Positions 1-15,758 of a DNA stretch of 64,000 nucleotides are shown here, one piece after another. Position 1 is the first letter of the stretch. Each line of letters begins with the position of its first letter. Source of the stretch: Paragyromitra xinjiangensis (lineage: Eukaryota > Ascomycota > Pezizomycetes > Pezizales > Discinaceae); NCBI GenBank assembly GCA_038503065.1, contig JBCAMK010000001.1:372001-436000 (forward strand), in the 5' to 3' direction. A program made the position numbers and the translations under genes. The notes under the pieces were generated by a model, which was not told where the DNA came from, did not search any database, and saw nothing but the letters and a program-made list of their open reading frames with translations.

Positions 1-4666
<4,666 letters not shown>

Positions 4667-6014
4667 GATGATGGATAGGATGAGAGCCTAGTACAAGCCT
4701 TTCTATATTACTGTTTTTATCTTATCTTTGCTTTGGCAAATTATTCCCGGCGATTTTGGACGCGGGAGGAAGATGGTTTTATTCGCTCGCACACATAAAA
4801 AGCAATCAGGGCTGGTGGGATGAATATCGTGTTTTTTGTTTTTTGTTTCTGCTTCTTTTGCGTCTTTGATGAATGGAAATGTTGGTATGAATTGCTGTTT
4901 TCTTCAAAATGTAGTGAAGGGTTGGGTGGTCGCGGTCTAGAGTGATAAATACATTAATGATGGTTTTTTCCCTGTTTGTGTGGATTAATCTTATACGCGG
5001 AAATATTTGATGCATATCCACGGGAGGTTTTTTTAAAAAACCCCCCGACCAAGGTTTAACTCACTGAGGCGAGTGATCGGGGAACAAAAAGACGTTAAGA
5101 CTAGAATAGAAAAAAATGGCGACATGCTTTAGTATTGATAGATCACAGATTATCACTCGTGATTCAATTTGTGATGTTTTGTATCGTTGATTGACTGATT
5201 TGTTGAGTGCATGTTATACACCGCCGTCTCTAAGGAAAGCAGTTGAGACCATCGAATCCCCCAATTACCAGTCTCGGGGTGGGGTTTAATAGGAATATAC
5301 GCTTTGGCGCCGAGGGGGTCTTCCGTGACGGGGGGTCGTGTAACTTGGTGGTTATTCGAGGATCTTTATGATGCACGGGACCTGTGGACGTGATGTGAGA
5401 TATGGATAGCATTCCAAGCCACGATCAGATATGATTAAGACGTAATGGAGGAACTCTATGAAAAAACCGAAACCAACGAACACCACTCCCGTAGTATCCC
5501 ACGACAAAAGGGATCATCCAGCATCTTAGGATGGCTTGCCCCTCCAGACACGAGCCGGGGATCTGAATGCCGGACCCCCCGATGAGGGAGGTGAAGCTAA
5601 TTCAATGAGTCCTAGGTCCAAGCCTAGACTGTTGCGCAATAGACGAGGCACCTAATGATAATTTTGATGAAATTTTCTATTTGAACCCACCTTTATAAGT
5701 TATGGGTTAGGGAAAGGATAGCCACTTTCTAGTCTTCTCAGCGGTCCGCAGCACTCACTGTCTGGGTCTTCGTTGCTAGGTGAAGGATAACAAGAAGGTA
5801 CGGGAACGTGGATAATGGTAAATACATCTTGCAATAAGTATAAAGCACCCTACCAAAAGTTTTAGTCCTAATTACAGAATATTGCCTGCTTCCCAGTATA
5901 GATATACATCAGTTTTGCTCCTACTTGTCTTCAGTCTCAAGTCACGATCATTTACAAATTTCACAAAACAGAATACATATTAAACTCCACAGAACGCCAA
6001 CCGTAACTCCATAC
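4667..6014. other. Intergenic region
   Basis: About 1.35 kb with no supported gene. It holds the 3' region of SEC23, a short G/T-A/C inverted repeat at 5022-5046, and an imperfect small hairpin around 5143-5176 (ATCACAGATTATCAC facing GTGATTCAATTTGTGAT). Open frames at 4806-5021, 5230-5412 and 5925-6113 are short and uninformative. Confidence 0.55.
5022..5046. repeat. Short inverted repeat downstream of SEC23
   Basis: A G-rich then T-rich arm runs directly into an A-rich then C-rich arm, with no loop and one or two mismatches. It could form a hairpin in the SEC23 3' region; no function is implied. Confidence 0.5.
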
Positions 6015-6697
6015 CTAAGATTTACAAACTCCTGCATAGCAGGCCTTCCAGATATTTTTAACCCAATCCCAGAACCTCTTGAAACAATTCCTCTTTGGTC
6101 TGGACTCCCATGATTCTAAAAGGGGAGCCAGAGGAAACGGCTTCTCATCTGGTGGTGAAATTGGTCCAGGAGCCAACTTCAAAGAAGGTGGTGGTGGAGA
6201 CACTGTATGAAGAGGAGAATCTGGCGGAGGGATAATATTTAGTAAAGAACCCCGCGACAGGAACGATGGGGGAGAACCTGTAGTGGGAAGAACGCTACTT
6301 AGGACTGGAGGGGTATTAAGGAGAGGTCCTGGGTGAAGTGTGCATGTCGGACACTTTTCACCTTCGTTGGACTCGCTGGGTTGCGCCTTTGCCACTAGCA
6401 ATCCGGTCTTGGACTTGGGTTTTAGGAGCATGTCTTTGAAGAAAGGGAAGTCGGTGACATGTCCCTCCTCATGCCCCTTTCGTCCCTCTATAATTATGTT
6501 AGCTGAAAAGCCACTGTAGATGGATAGGTAACCGAAAGAAGGATTAGGAAATTGTTTATACCGAAGGCGAGTGTTTGGATAAACATAGGGTCGCGTTTAG
6601 CAAGCCCATTTGAGATATTCTCGGGCAAGATAGAGAAGGGCAGACAAGCAACAAATGGCATGGCTATTGCAAGCCAAGCAAAAATATTGAGGTACAT
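6015..6697 (-). CDS. Small secreted protein, Pro-rich, with Kex2-type site and basic aromatic C-terminus
   Basis: Not recognised as a known family. Two exons: 6562-6697 (start ATG at 6697) and 6015-6487. The intron starts GTATAA and ends with the branch point GCTAAC followed by ATAATTATAG; the joined product is 202 residues. Residues 1-18 form a hydrophobic signal peptide (MYLNIFAWLAIAMPFVAC). Lys34-Arg35 is a plausible Kex2 cleavage site just after it. The middle (about 95-165) is rich in Pro and Ser and looks disordered. The last 25 residues are basic and aromatic, with three Cys (180, 195, 200) and four Trp/Phe-rich turns; two further Cys sit at 91 and 94 (CPTC). It stands alone, with no clustered neighbours. 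It could be a secreted effector, wall protein or processed peptide precursor; the sequence does not decide. Confidence 0.7.
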
Positions 6698-8236
6698 TTT
6701 GGTTTGGTGATAGAGCCGAATTAGGGAGGGTGAGAGGTGAGGCAGCGGGAATTCTCAACCAGATAGAGGGAATTAAGCAGTCAGCTTTGTAGATGATTCG
6801 TGTTGCTTTTTTGCGCGCTGGGAGGGAGGGAGAAGGTTCTTAAATATATTTCATATTTGCTTGTGGCTGAATTTCAATCAAGGTTTGTTAGAAAGTACCG
6901 TATATTCTCAAATAAACGAAATGGCCTGGACTAGGCAGTTCTAAATCGGCCTTCGGGGAAAGCTGGAAAAAGTGCCAAATCGGTTTTTAGGCATCAGAAA
7001 CTACCATCGAAGATAATCACTTACTTCCCTAGTACAGTAATTTTAATTAAAGTATTTCAGCTCGGTCTAGTTAGTCCAGGTCATTTCGTTATTTTTGAGA
7101 ATATACGGTAGTCTCGAAGTCTGGTTTTTGTGTCAAGAACCCTAACCGAAATTTCGAGGCGGACGCCAGGTTGATGGCTATAATTGCTCTTGCTCGTAGC
7201 TAGATAAAATTTATCTAGTTAGTTGCTACATGTGTGGTGTTTGGTTCTCCGCCAAGACGTCCTTAATACCTTCGCGGGATACACTAAGCAACCACAAAAT
7301 TTGAAATAAATTTCACTAGGCTGGTCCACGGACCAGATTGGATTAGCAGCGAGAACATGATTATGGGTTTCTCAGACTCCCCGCATGGCATTCTCATACC
7401 CGGAACCAACAGCCGCCCATGTCACTCGCAGGCCCTAAGATAGGTACCCCCGTAGCCTGACTTTAGCTCTAACGATAGTTATGTCCCGAATTCTCCGCTA
7501 GAGAACTTCAGGTGGGGATTTTGTCTTTAATGGTATAGATCGTAGAGCATGCTTTTAGAATCGGTCACGAGATAGCAGATATCAGCCTTTTTCTGCATGG
7601 GCTACTGGTAACCAACAGCATCCATCATGTCTCTTTCCACCCATCAGTCTCTGCCTAAGCAGAAATACGCAATGAACATCACAACCAAGACCAATGACAC
7701 CATCCTTATAATCCGAGTGACTCATTATGACCATCCTGCCGCAACAAACTCTATCACAAATTCGACCATACTTCACCACCCTAAGCACCATATCTTACGA
7801 TCCAGAAAACAAGAGTTCGAACTTTTAATCAACCATGAACCAGAAACCTCATTACATGTAGTTAAGACCGATCTATTCACAATTCGCCGCTGACAGGAAA
7901 AGCCCCATCGTCTATCCATCCATCCAGGTGTCCCGTTTATAAAGAAGGAAAGGGAAAAAGAAAAAGGGGGGGAAAGGTCATTAAGCTACCCGCACAAAGC
8001 AGTAAAAACTGCGTAAGGGAGAATATAACAAACAAGGGGAAGGGAAAGGGAAGGGAGAAGGGGGGTGGGGGAAAGAACGCAGAATAAGTGAAGACTGAAG
8101 ACACTAAACTCGTAGGTTTCATAAAGGCAAGGAAATCCAAACTTGGAATCCACGAAATGAATACAAACCGAGATACTCGGCGAAACAACACAAGGAAAGC
8201 CCAACCCAACCCAACAGCTTATCCAGAAAGAAAAAA
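6698..8236. other. Intergenic region containing a MITE-like element
   Basis: Upstream of the secreted-protein gene and downstream of the acyltransferase gene. It contains the TA-flanked inverted-repeat element at 6898-7108 and a 19-bp near-palindrome at about 7201-7219 (CTAGATAAA facing TTTATCTAG). A purine-rich tract at about 7940-8080 falls in the acyltransferase 3' region. The open frames at 7582-7893 overlap on opposite strands and show no recognisable content. Confidence 0.55.
6898..7108. mobile_element. MITE-like element with terminal inverted repeats and TA target duplication
   Basis: A 211-bp element. The left end starts CCGTATATTCTCAAATAAAC and the right end is its reverse complement over about 38 bp, with a few mismatches and one or two small indels. 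TA dinucleotides flank both ends (6896-6897 and 7109-7110), as expected for Tc1/mariner-type insertion. No coding capacity, so it is a non-autonomous element. It shares the CCGTAT terminus with the element at 56688-56853. Confidence 0.8.
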
Positions 8237-10760
8237 TCAAACAACCTTCTTCCCTTCCGCAGCTCCCTCAGCAGCTTCTTCCTCTTCCGAATCACTCTCA
8301 CTACTCTCTTCCTCCACTTCCACCGCCTCCTCTTCTCCCTCTCTCAACCAACCCTCCGACCCACTCCTTTTCTGACTCCTCTCTCTCCGCCTCTCCGCCA
8401 TCGCGGAGCTAATCCTCCGACTAACCTCCTCAAACCCAGCCTGACCAGCCCCATCCACCTGACTCAGCGCCTTAATCGAGAACCCACCACTATTACTTCG
8501 ACTACGTGCCCGACTCGCAGGCCTACTAGCGAAGAGCCCAATATTGCCCAGATTCGCGAAACTCTCATTCCTTGGGAGGTTTTGGTTCCATGAGCCGATC
8601 CCGTTACTGGTGTGATTCGTGCTCTGCTCATGTTCATCGATAGGCGAGAATCCGTCTGAAGATACCTCTGAGCCTCTGCGTCCTTGGTCACTAATTGAAA
8701 TAGGTGGTAGCCCACTTCCCTTCGTGAACGGATCTGCGATGATTCGTGCAGAGTCGAAATCAGGGAATAGTTCAGGCCCTAGAGTGTTGATCAGATCGGT
8801 GACCTCAGATGAAAGTTTCGCGCGCCTTTCCCGGAGTTTGTGGATAGTGTTTGCTGAGGTGGGGTTGAGTGATAAGACGAGTGGTCGGAGAGACTTGAAG
8901 ATATCCATTCCGATCTCACCAAATCTAAGTGCGGCAAAGGTAATAGTCGGGAACAGGATCCAGCCGAAGATGGCCACACCAATGATCGGCATCCAGTCTG
9001 GCATGATACCGAAGACTTTGTGGCGGTAGGTCCACCAACAGAGGATGATGACATAGAAGTTATATAGGACAGGGGCAAACGCTAGTGCTACTAGGAGTTT
9101 CCAAGTGGCCATGACGTCCTTTCCTTGAACCTTAACAGTGGAGCCCTTGAGAGCTTCAGCAGCCTTCTTGCGGGAGATAATACGAGTAGCTGCAAATACA
9201 GGTGCGAAGAGAATGAATCCGGGAAGAGCACCGAGTCCTAGCAGGAAGAGCTTGCCGACGCGGTAGATTAGAGTGAAAACAACGCGGAATACCGAGAACT
9301 TGGCGTATTCTACTTGATGGTCCCGGAGGCCAAGGAGACGGAGTTGGCGATTGTATTCGGAAACCGAAGCTCGGAGGTGAATTATACGAGGGTCATCTTT
9401 GTAGTGGTTGTATCCGGTTACCAATCGTCTGTTCAGCTCAACCACCATGGGGAGTGGAATTTTCTTGTTCGTAGGCTTGTATAATCTTCTAGCTGCTTGG
9501 ATGGCCTATAGACTGATTAGTGCCGAGGTTCTCTTAGAATCGGGGGTTAAGGAACGCTTACCATAAGTGTATCGTAATCCGGTGAAGGAACAGTGACCGA
9601 AACCAATCCGTTATAGATTATTTCTAACAGTGCCCTAACAGCTTCTCGTTTCTCACCCCTTGAATATTGGTCTACAAGCTCCTTCGGAACCTCTAAAGGT
9701 GCTCCAAATTCAATAACGGCTCGTGACCGAAACTTGTGAGCGTGGAAATAGTTCATCCCTGTAGGCACAATTTTGAGACCACAGTCCGGATTTGCAGAAA
9801 GTGCACCGAGAGCCATGATAGCCACACCAGCTGCCAAATATTAGCAACTCTCTTTAGATCAGATGAAAGCGGATAATCCCCAATCAACATCAATACGGAA
9901 ACACACCTTTCAGAGGCAACAATTCCGTCCTATCATGACTCCCACCCTCCGGGAAGATACCTACACAACCGCCCGAATTCAGCCGATGAAAAACGGCATC
10001 ATAAACCAAAGTCTGATCAACTTTCGGCGCAACTTTATACTTAGTTCCCTTCCCATTCCCATCCTCTTGCGTTAACTGTCGCATAGCCACATCACCCTTA
10101 AATGGCTTCTTCAGCAAGATCTCCTCATCACTCAAGATTTCATCAATGTCCGTGCTCGCGCCACTCTGCCCAGGAACCGACGGTAAAGTCAACGAACCGC
10201 TCGAATGAGCCTCTTTTGTAAATTTCGTCCCAATCCCACGAATCTTAAGAGGTTGCGTAGGATCCGGAAGATAGATGCGACCAACGCCGGGCTTTGCGAG
10301 GTCCTGAGAACGAGAGACGGGCACAGCGCCGACACAGCGAGAGAGCCAGCCGATGAACTTGCGACGCATGGATTTTTCAGCGATAAGGAATGCGATGCGA
10401 CGGCGTGATTCGAGGCGAACAGCTCGCATCAGAATCAGTGGGTCGACGAACTGTAGGTATGGTTAGCGTCCGGCGCTCATTTGGATGTTTAATTGAGCTT
10501 TGGGATACGTACCTGATTTGCATGAGGAGCAGCGACAAATATAATCGGGCCTCTCCTTGGGATACGGAAAGCACCACGGGGGTGTACCTCGCGGAAGAAG
10601 AGGTCCACAAGAACTGTAGGAATCCAGCTATCAGTGACCTTATTCCGCTGTAACTTGGGGGCTTCTAAGGCGAGCAGATGAACGTACCTGAGAAGGACCA
10701 CAAAATAACATCGTAGATCCAGTTGGTCATGGGCGCGAACTCTTTTTGTTTGGGCGCCAT
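8237..10760 (-). CDS. GPT2: Glycerol-3-phosphate / dihydroxyacetone-phosphate sn-1 acyltransferase (Gpt2/Sct1 type)
   Basis: First step of glycerolipid synthesis at the ER: transfers an acyl group from acyl-CoA to glycerol-3-phosphate or DHAP. Five exons: 10688-10760, 10513-10613, 9907-10450, 9562-9830 and 8237-9505; 751 residues, matching the yeast Gpt2/Sct1 size. Seen: the acyltransferase motif VAAPHANQFVDPLILM near residue 50, a fungal-specific insertion, then GIFPEGGSHDRTELLPLK, and three strongly hydrophobic segments in the second half (around FILFAPVFAAT, APVLYNFYVIILCWW and IIGVAIFGWILFP). The C-terminal 150 residues are Ser/Arg- then Glu-rich and probably phosphorylated, as in the yeast enzymes. 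Start chosen at the ATG opening MAPKQKEF, which begins the conserved N-terminal helix (NWIYDVILWSFS). SCT1 versus GPT2 cannot be assigned, since filamentous fungi usually have one such gene. Confidence 0.95.
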
Positions 10761-12782
10761 GTTGAAGTACTGTGTTTGATTTTGCAGTCTAGCGATATAG
10801 AAGCAGAGAAAGAAGGAGCTAGTAGTAGAGAAGGCGTCAGGCAGGAATGCTCTCCTCGTTAGGAGGCAGCAGCCACTTCAAGTTGGCAGTTTCTCGGTGG
10901 CGGCGTGTTCCCGGAGAGGATATTTTCTTTAAAAACTCAAGCGGCGGTATAGGGGATGAAGTATGGCGTCGACATGCGGAATTTAGCAATAGCGGTGTTG
11001 AGGATATTATATCGGGTTGGTCATGGAATTTGAAGGAAACTCCGAAACTGGATGTGGTCACTCCGCGGCTCTGTTTCGCGAGTGTCACGAGCCACCGACT
11101 GTGGCTCTTCCAACCAACGAAATTATCACAACACGTGTGAGATGAGGCCGAAGAATAAAACGGTCCATCGCGATCCCATGCGTGAGTCTGGAACTCTTCC
11201 AAATCTGGTAGAAACGGGATCCTCAAACAGCACTTCAGGATCCTCGGAGGAATTTTGTTTCTTCCCCCCCCCCCGCTATCGAGGGATTTGCCTATCATTC
11301 TTTGTCTGCGTCACGAACACAGCCGCTTGCGGTGTCCGAGGGGCCGGGGGCGAGATTGATTTTATTTTTTCATCCAAGGAATTAGTTTCTTGTTCAGGAG
11401 CTGTAAAGATTTCCTCCCGAGGAACAAGAGTTTTTTTCCTGTGAATACACAGCACAGCCACTGTTAATTATAAACCCAAAAGACAGGCATAAAAGGACAC
11501 CTATCGGACCAAAGCTTAAGTTCGCCCCAACGGATCGATAGCTGGATGAGCACACTGCAGCCGCATGATAGGTGATCCCATCAGGTGGAGACCTGAGACT
11601 GACAGTATCTCACACTTATCGCTGCATATGCAGTTACCAGGTTATGCGCTTCCCCGACTAAACAGATAAGGGTCGGGTTTATCAAAGACCCAGGGTTCTT
11701 GAGCCAATCCCTCTGTCGAGACGAACGTTATCTTGCGTGTGTTTCTGAATGCAAGGGCTTTCCGTTTCTCGGGTGCAAGCATCTGTCTTTATTTATTTTT
11801 GCAAAAGCAAGGGCAACACTTAGATAAGCTATGTAAAATTACCACCCTCAACCTACGTGTGCTACTCCACAATTTTCCTACTTATCATAAACCTCTCAAC
11901 GAGACTCGCAAGCTGGCACAAATAAGACAAAACTAGAGCTTGGTAGTAATATTGATGGCGGCTTAAGTGGAGTTCAAAGGCGGAAGACAGGTTGGATAAC
12001 ACTCACCGCGTCACAAAAAATGACTCGGCCATTCGTAACGCTCAACCGGTGATCTTCAAGGCTTAGCGCACGAACTTGCTTGACATCTTTAGCTTCAGTC
12101 CTCGAACATTTATAGCTATACCCTCAGAACATAGGCTACACTCACCTTAGGCTTCTTACATTTTATGCGATATACTTCCTGTTACCTGTAACAACGTTGG
12201 CTTTAGAAATTTCTTGATATTGATGACTTTAGCCCTTTTGAGCCAGTATTCCCTTTACTTTACAGACGTTATTTGTAGAGGAAAACCAATAATTACCACC
12301 GGGCACCAGAGAACTATTTGTCCAAAACGAGAGCACGAAGGTGTGGTTTTCGTATCAACGTATAAATAAAGGTTAAACAGCTAGAGAAAAGTAAATACAC
12401 ATCCCCCCTAGATTGATGGGAGTCCTCAACCAATCGATCAACCGTTACCGCCAAAAAAAGAGCACCTACGGCTTACAATTACTCGGTATTAGAAAAAACA
12501 GGAAGTATATGAGGAGATGGAAAAAGGAGTGCTAATTAGCAAAGGAAAAGAAAAGAAAGGAAAAGAAGAAAAAACCAAGCAGTGGTTATCAAATAAGAAG
12601 TGGTTAGGATGCGGCCGATAGAACATGGTAGGAATATATCTAACGGGCCTTATAGAAAATGTTTAACAAAAGTAGGCTAGAATCGACCTATGAAAACTGA
12701 AAATTGATGCGTAAAATAACTTCCTGCCACCGGAAACTTCAAACCCTAGGTGGCTTCTACAGCAAGTAAAAGATTCTTAATT
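10761..12782. other. Intergenic region, no gene seen
   Basis: About 2 kb between the acyltransferase start and the kinase-ankyrin stop. Overlapping open frames on both strands at 10837-11461 have no recognisable content; a C-run lies at about 11262-11273. A purine-rich tract occurs at about 12538-12575. Nothing else is supported. Confidence 0.5.
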
Positions 12783-15758
12783 CTAGTACAACTGGCCTGT
12801 TACGGCTGTTACACGTACTCTTCTACTGAAAGATATAGTTGATGGCGTGTTGACACTAGCACCTCTCTCCAGGAGTAGCTCCACAACCTCAAGGTGTCCA
12901 CCTAGTGCTGCTGCTTGCAGAGCCGTCGGGTGTCCGGACCCGAATTCTCTGTAATTGACGCCGTGACTTTCCAAGAGTGATTTAACTTTCCTAAGGTCTC
13001 CGCTCCTAACTGCTTCTTGTAGGGCCACCAGACCCCCACGTACACCCGGTGTCGCGTCGATCTTGGAGCCCTTCTCCAAGAGTAGTCTTACCGCTTCAAG
13101 GTGCCCACCTCTTGCTGCTGCTTGCAAGGCTGTCTGACCTTGTCCATAAGATGGTCCGGCATTGATATTTGCACCCCTCTCTAACAGCAATGTTATCACT
13201 TCGAGATGTCCACCTTCAGCTGCTGCTTGCAGGGCTGTTCGGCCCCCAATCCCGCAAGGCTCGGCATTGATATCAGCACACTTCCTCAATAGCAACTTCA
13301 CTACTTCAAGGTGTCCGCCCTCAGTTGCTGCTTGCAAGGCTGTCCGGCTTCTATTGGAAGATGCTCTGGCATTAATATTGGCACCTCTCTCCAATAGTAA
13401 TGCCACCACTTCGAAGTATCCACCTCCCGCTGCTGCTTGTAGGGCTGTTCGACCGTCATAGAAGGATCCTTCGACGTTGATGTTGGCGCCGCTCTCCAGA
13501 AGCAATGCTACTACTTCAAGATGTCCACCTCCTGCTGCTGCTTGCAAGGCTGTTCGACCTTTAACTTCGGGTCCTGGAGTGTTGACGTCCAAACCCTTCG
13601 CCAAAAGTAGTTTCACCACTTTAAGATGTCCATTCCCAGCTGCAGCTTGAAGGGCTGTTCGACCTCCGTAGGGGGATGCTTTGGCATTCATGTCGGCGTC
13701 ATTCTCTAGAAGAAACGTTACTACTTCAAGATGCCCACCTCCTGCGGCTGCTTGTAAGGCTGTTCGCCCTTGATCATCCGATGGTTGGGCGTTGACCTCA
13801 GAACCTCTCTCGAGGAGCAGCCTCACCACTTCAAGATGTCCACCTCCTGCGGCTGCTTGTAAGGCTGTTCGCCCTTGATTATTCGATGGTTGGGCGTTGA
13901 CCTCAGAACCTCTCTCGAGGAGCAGCCTCACCACTTCAAGATGTCCACCTCCTGCGGCTGCTTGTAAGGCTGTTCGCCCTTGATTATTCGATGGTTGGGC
14001 GTTGACCTCAGAGCCTCTCTCGAGGAGCAGCCTCACCACTTCGAGATGTCCACCTTCAGCAGCTGCTTGAAGGGCCGTTCGACCCCTATATTTGCATGGC
14101 GAGGCATTGACGTCTGAACCCTCTTCCAGGAGCAGTCTCACCACTTCAAGATGTCCACTCCCTGCTGCTGCTTGTAGGGTTGTCCGGCCTGCTTCATCTG
14201 ATAGTCTAGCATTAACATTAGCCCCCCTCTCCAGTAACATCTTCACCACTTTGAGATATCCGTTTTCTGCTGCCGCTTGCAGCGCTGTTCGGTTTTGGAC
14301 TGTCTCTACCATGGAATCAATGTTCGTGCCATCGTCGGGGCCGAAAGCGGACTGAGATTGAAATTTAAATAGCATGTCAAGAATCAATGCATACCCTTTA
14401 GCTGCGGCTATACGCTGTAGGCTCCCGATGTTTTTTCTTAGCAAGGAAGGTAAGAACTGTTTGATATCGACATCACGTCTCCGTCTAAGCTCCAACATTA
14501 GGCTTCCCGTAGTTTCAAAACTTAGCTCAATATTTAAGGATAGGAATTGGCTGCGCAAGATCTCAGATCCGTCCTTTTGGTCGAAAATCTCGGGGAAATC
14601 GAACATCCATCTATGATTTAGAGCATCCGCCACAGAAATTCTCGACCTAGGGTCAGGGACCAGCAACTGCTCAACGAAGTCTACACCCCTGTCACCGACC
14701 CGGGATCTCAAAGCTTCTATCGTAAGTCTGACATTTCCAAGGCAATAGGCATGAAGAAGGCCCATGTCAACCCGTGATGTGCGAGGATCATCATCTAGGC
14801 CCACAGAATCAATACCTGAAATTTGGCTGACAGTATCATGTTGCTTCTGAAGGAATGGCATTTCCGTAGTCGAGATCTCGTGTATTATACAACCCAAAGC
14901 CCACATATCAATGGCATTGGTGTACTCCTCCCCTCGTTGGATTGCTCTGGGTAATAGCCCTAGCAGCTCTGGGGCCTGGTATGACAGAGTCCCAACTTGG
15001 GTTTTCAGCTTCGTATCCTTTGCGCATTTTGATACGCCAAAATCCGCAAGTTTGATATGAATTGGTGAAAGAGAGGCGACTAAGATATTCTGCAATTTGG
15101 GTGAGTTTTAGGTTTCTGTTTCTGGTAAGGTGTCAAACCTGTGGTTTAAGATCTCGATGACAGATATGCCTTTCGTGCAGTACCACCAGTCCCTTCAAAA
15201 TTTGCTTCGTAATTTCTACAACATTCGTCCTTGCCTGTTCTGGATACTGCCTGAGATATTTTTCTAGGTTGCCATGTTCGACGTACTCCATGGCGAAATA
15301 GATGTACTCGTTGCCACGGTACCAGCCATGAAACTGAACGAACAAATCTTCATACTATGAGTTATGATTAGCTATAGTCCACATAGCTTTATAGGCATGG
15401 AAAACTAAGAAATACTACTGACGTTCCTCAACGATATCAAAGTTTGTAGTTCCCGTCTTAGATTCTTTTCCATCGAAGACAGCCCCCTCAAGTTTCCTTC
15501 CCTCAAAGCTGACCCCCGTAAGTCCATCCTCTTGACCGCTCTTAGCTGTCTTGTCCCTCTCTCTTCTTCAAGCCAGACGATTCCAGACGCTCCGGAACCG
15601 ATATCCTTTACGAAGCCCCACTCTTCCGTAGTTCCCCAACCCCACCAACGTTTCGGTCTTTCTCGATAGACAACGACGGTTCCATCTTTGCGGAACTCGG
15701 TATCGAGTTGACACGGAAATTCATCGAGAGTTGAAGGTGTAGTCGTCATGAACCGCAA
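12783..15758 (-). CDS. Protein kinase-ankyrin repeat fusion protein
   Basis: A Ser/Thr-type kinase domain followed by ankyrin repeats. Three exons: 15423-15758, 15139-15354 and 12783-15089; 952 residues. The kinase looks active: glycine loop GSGASG at 54-59, AVK lysine at about 76, HRDLKPQN at 178-185, DFG at 200-202 and an APE-type QAPELL. A linker with several amphipathic stretches runs to about 450. After it come 14 repeats of about 35 residues built on RTALQAAAGGGHLEVV, then a short tail. The repeats are unusually alike, and repeats 3-5 are almost identical in DNA (about 13738-14046). Such self-similar repeat arrays are known from fast-evolving fungal NLR-like receptors, but this protein has no NACHT or NB-ARC domain. 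Partners and ligand are unknown. An alternative start is Met4 (15749). Confidence 0.88.
13738..14046. repeat. Three tandem near-identical 105-bp units inside the ankyrin array
   Basis: Three consecutive 105-bp units, each encoding one ankyrin repeat with the signature LLLERGSEVNAQPS, differ at only a few bases (for example GATCATC versus GATTATT, GAACC versus GAGCC). This indicates recent duplication or gene conversion within the gene. Confidence 0.85.

Noticed and set aside
5521..5700. Possible tRNA-like sequence near CCGGGGATCTGAATGCCGG and a TTTGAACCC element
   Set aside because: No cloverleaf with consistent acceptor, anticodon and T arms could be drawn on either strand.
10837..11461. 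Overlapping open frames upstream of the acyltransferase gene
   Set aside because: No recognisable motif, no consistent splice structure, and frames are open on both strands at once.
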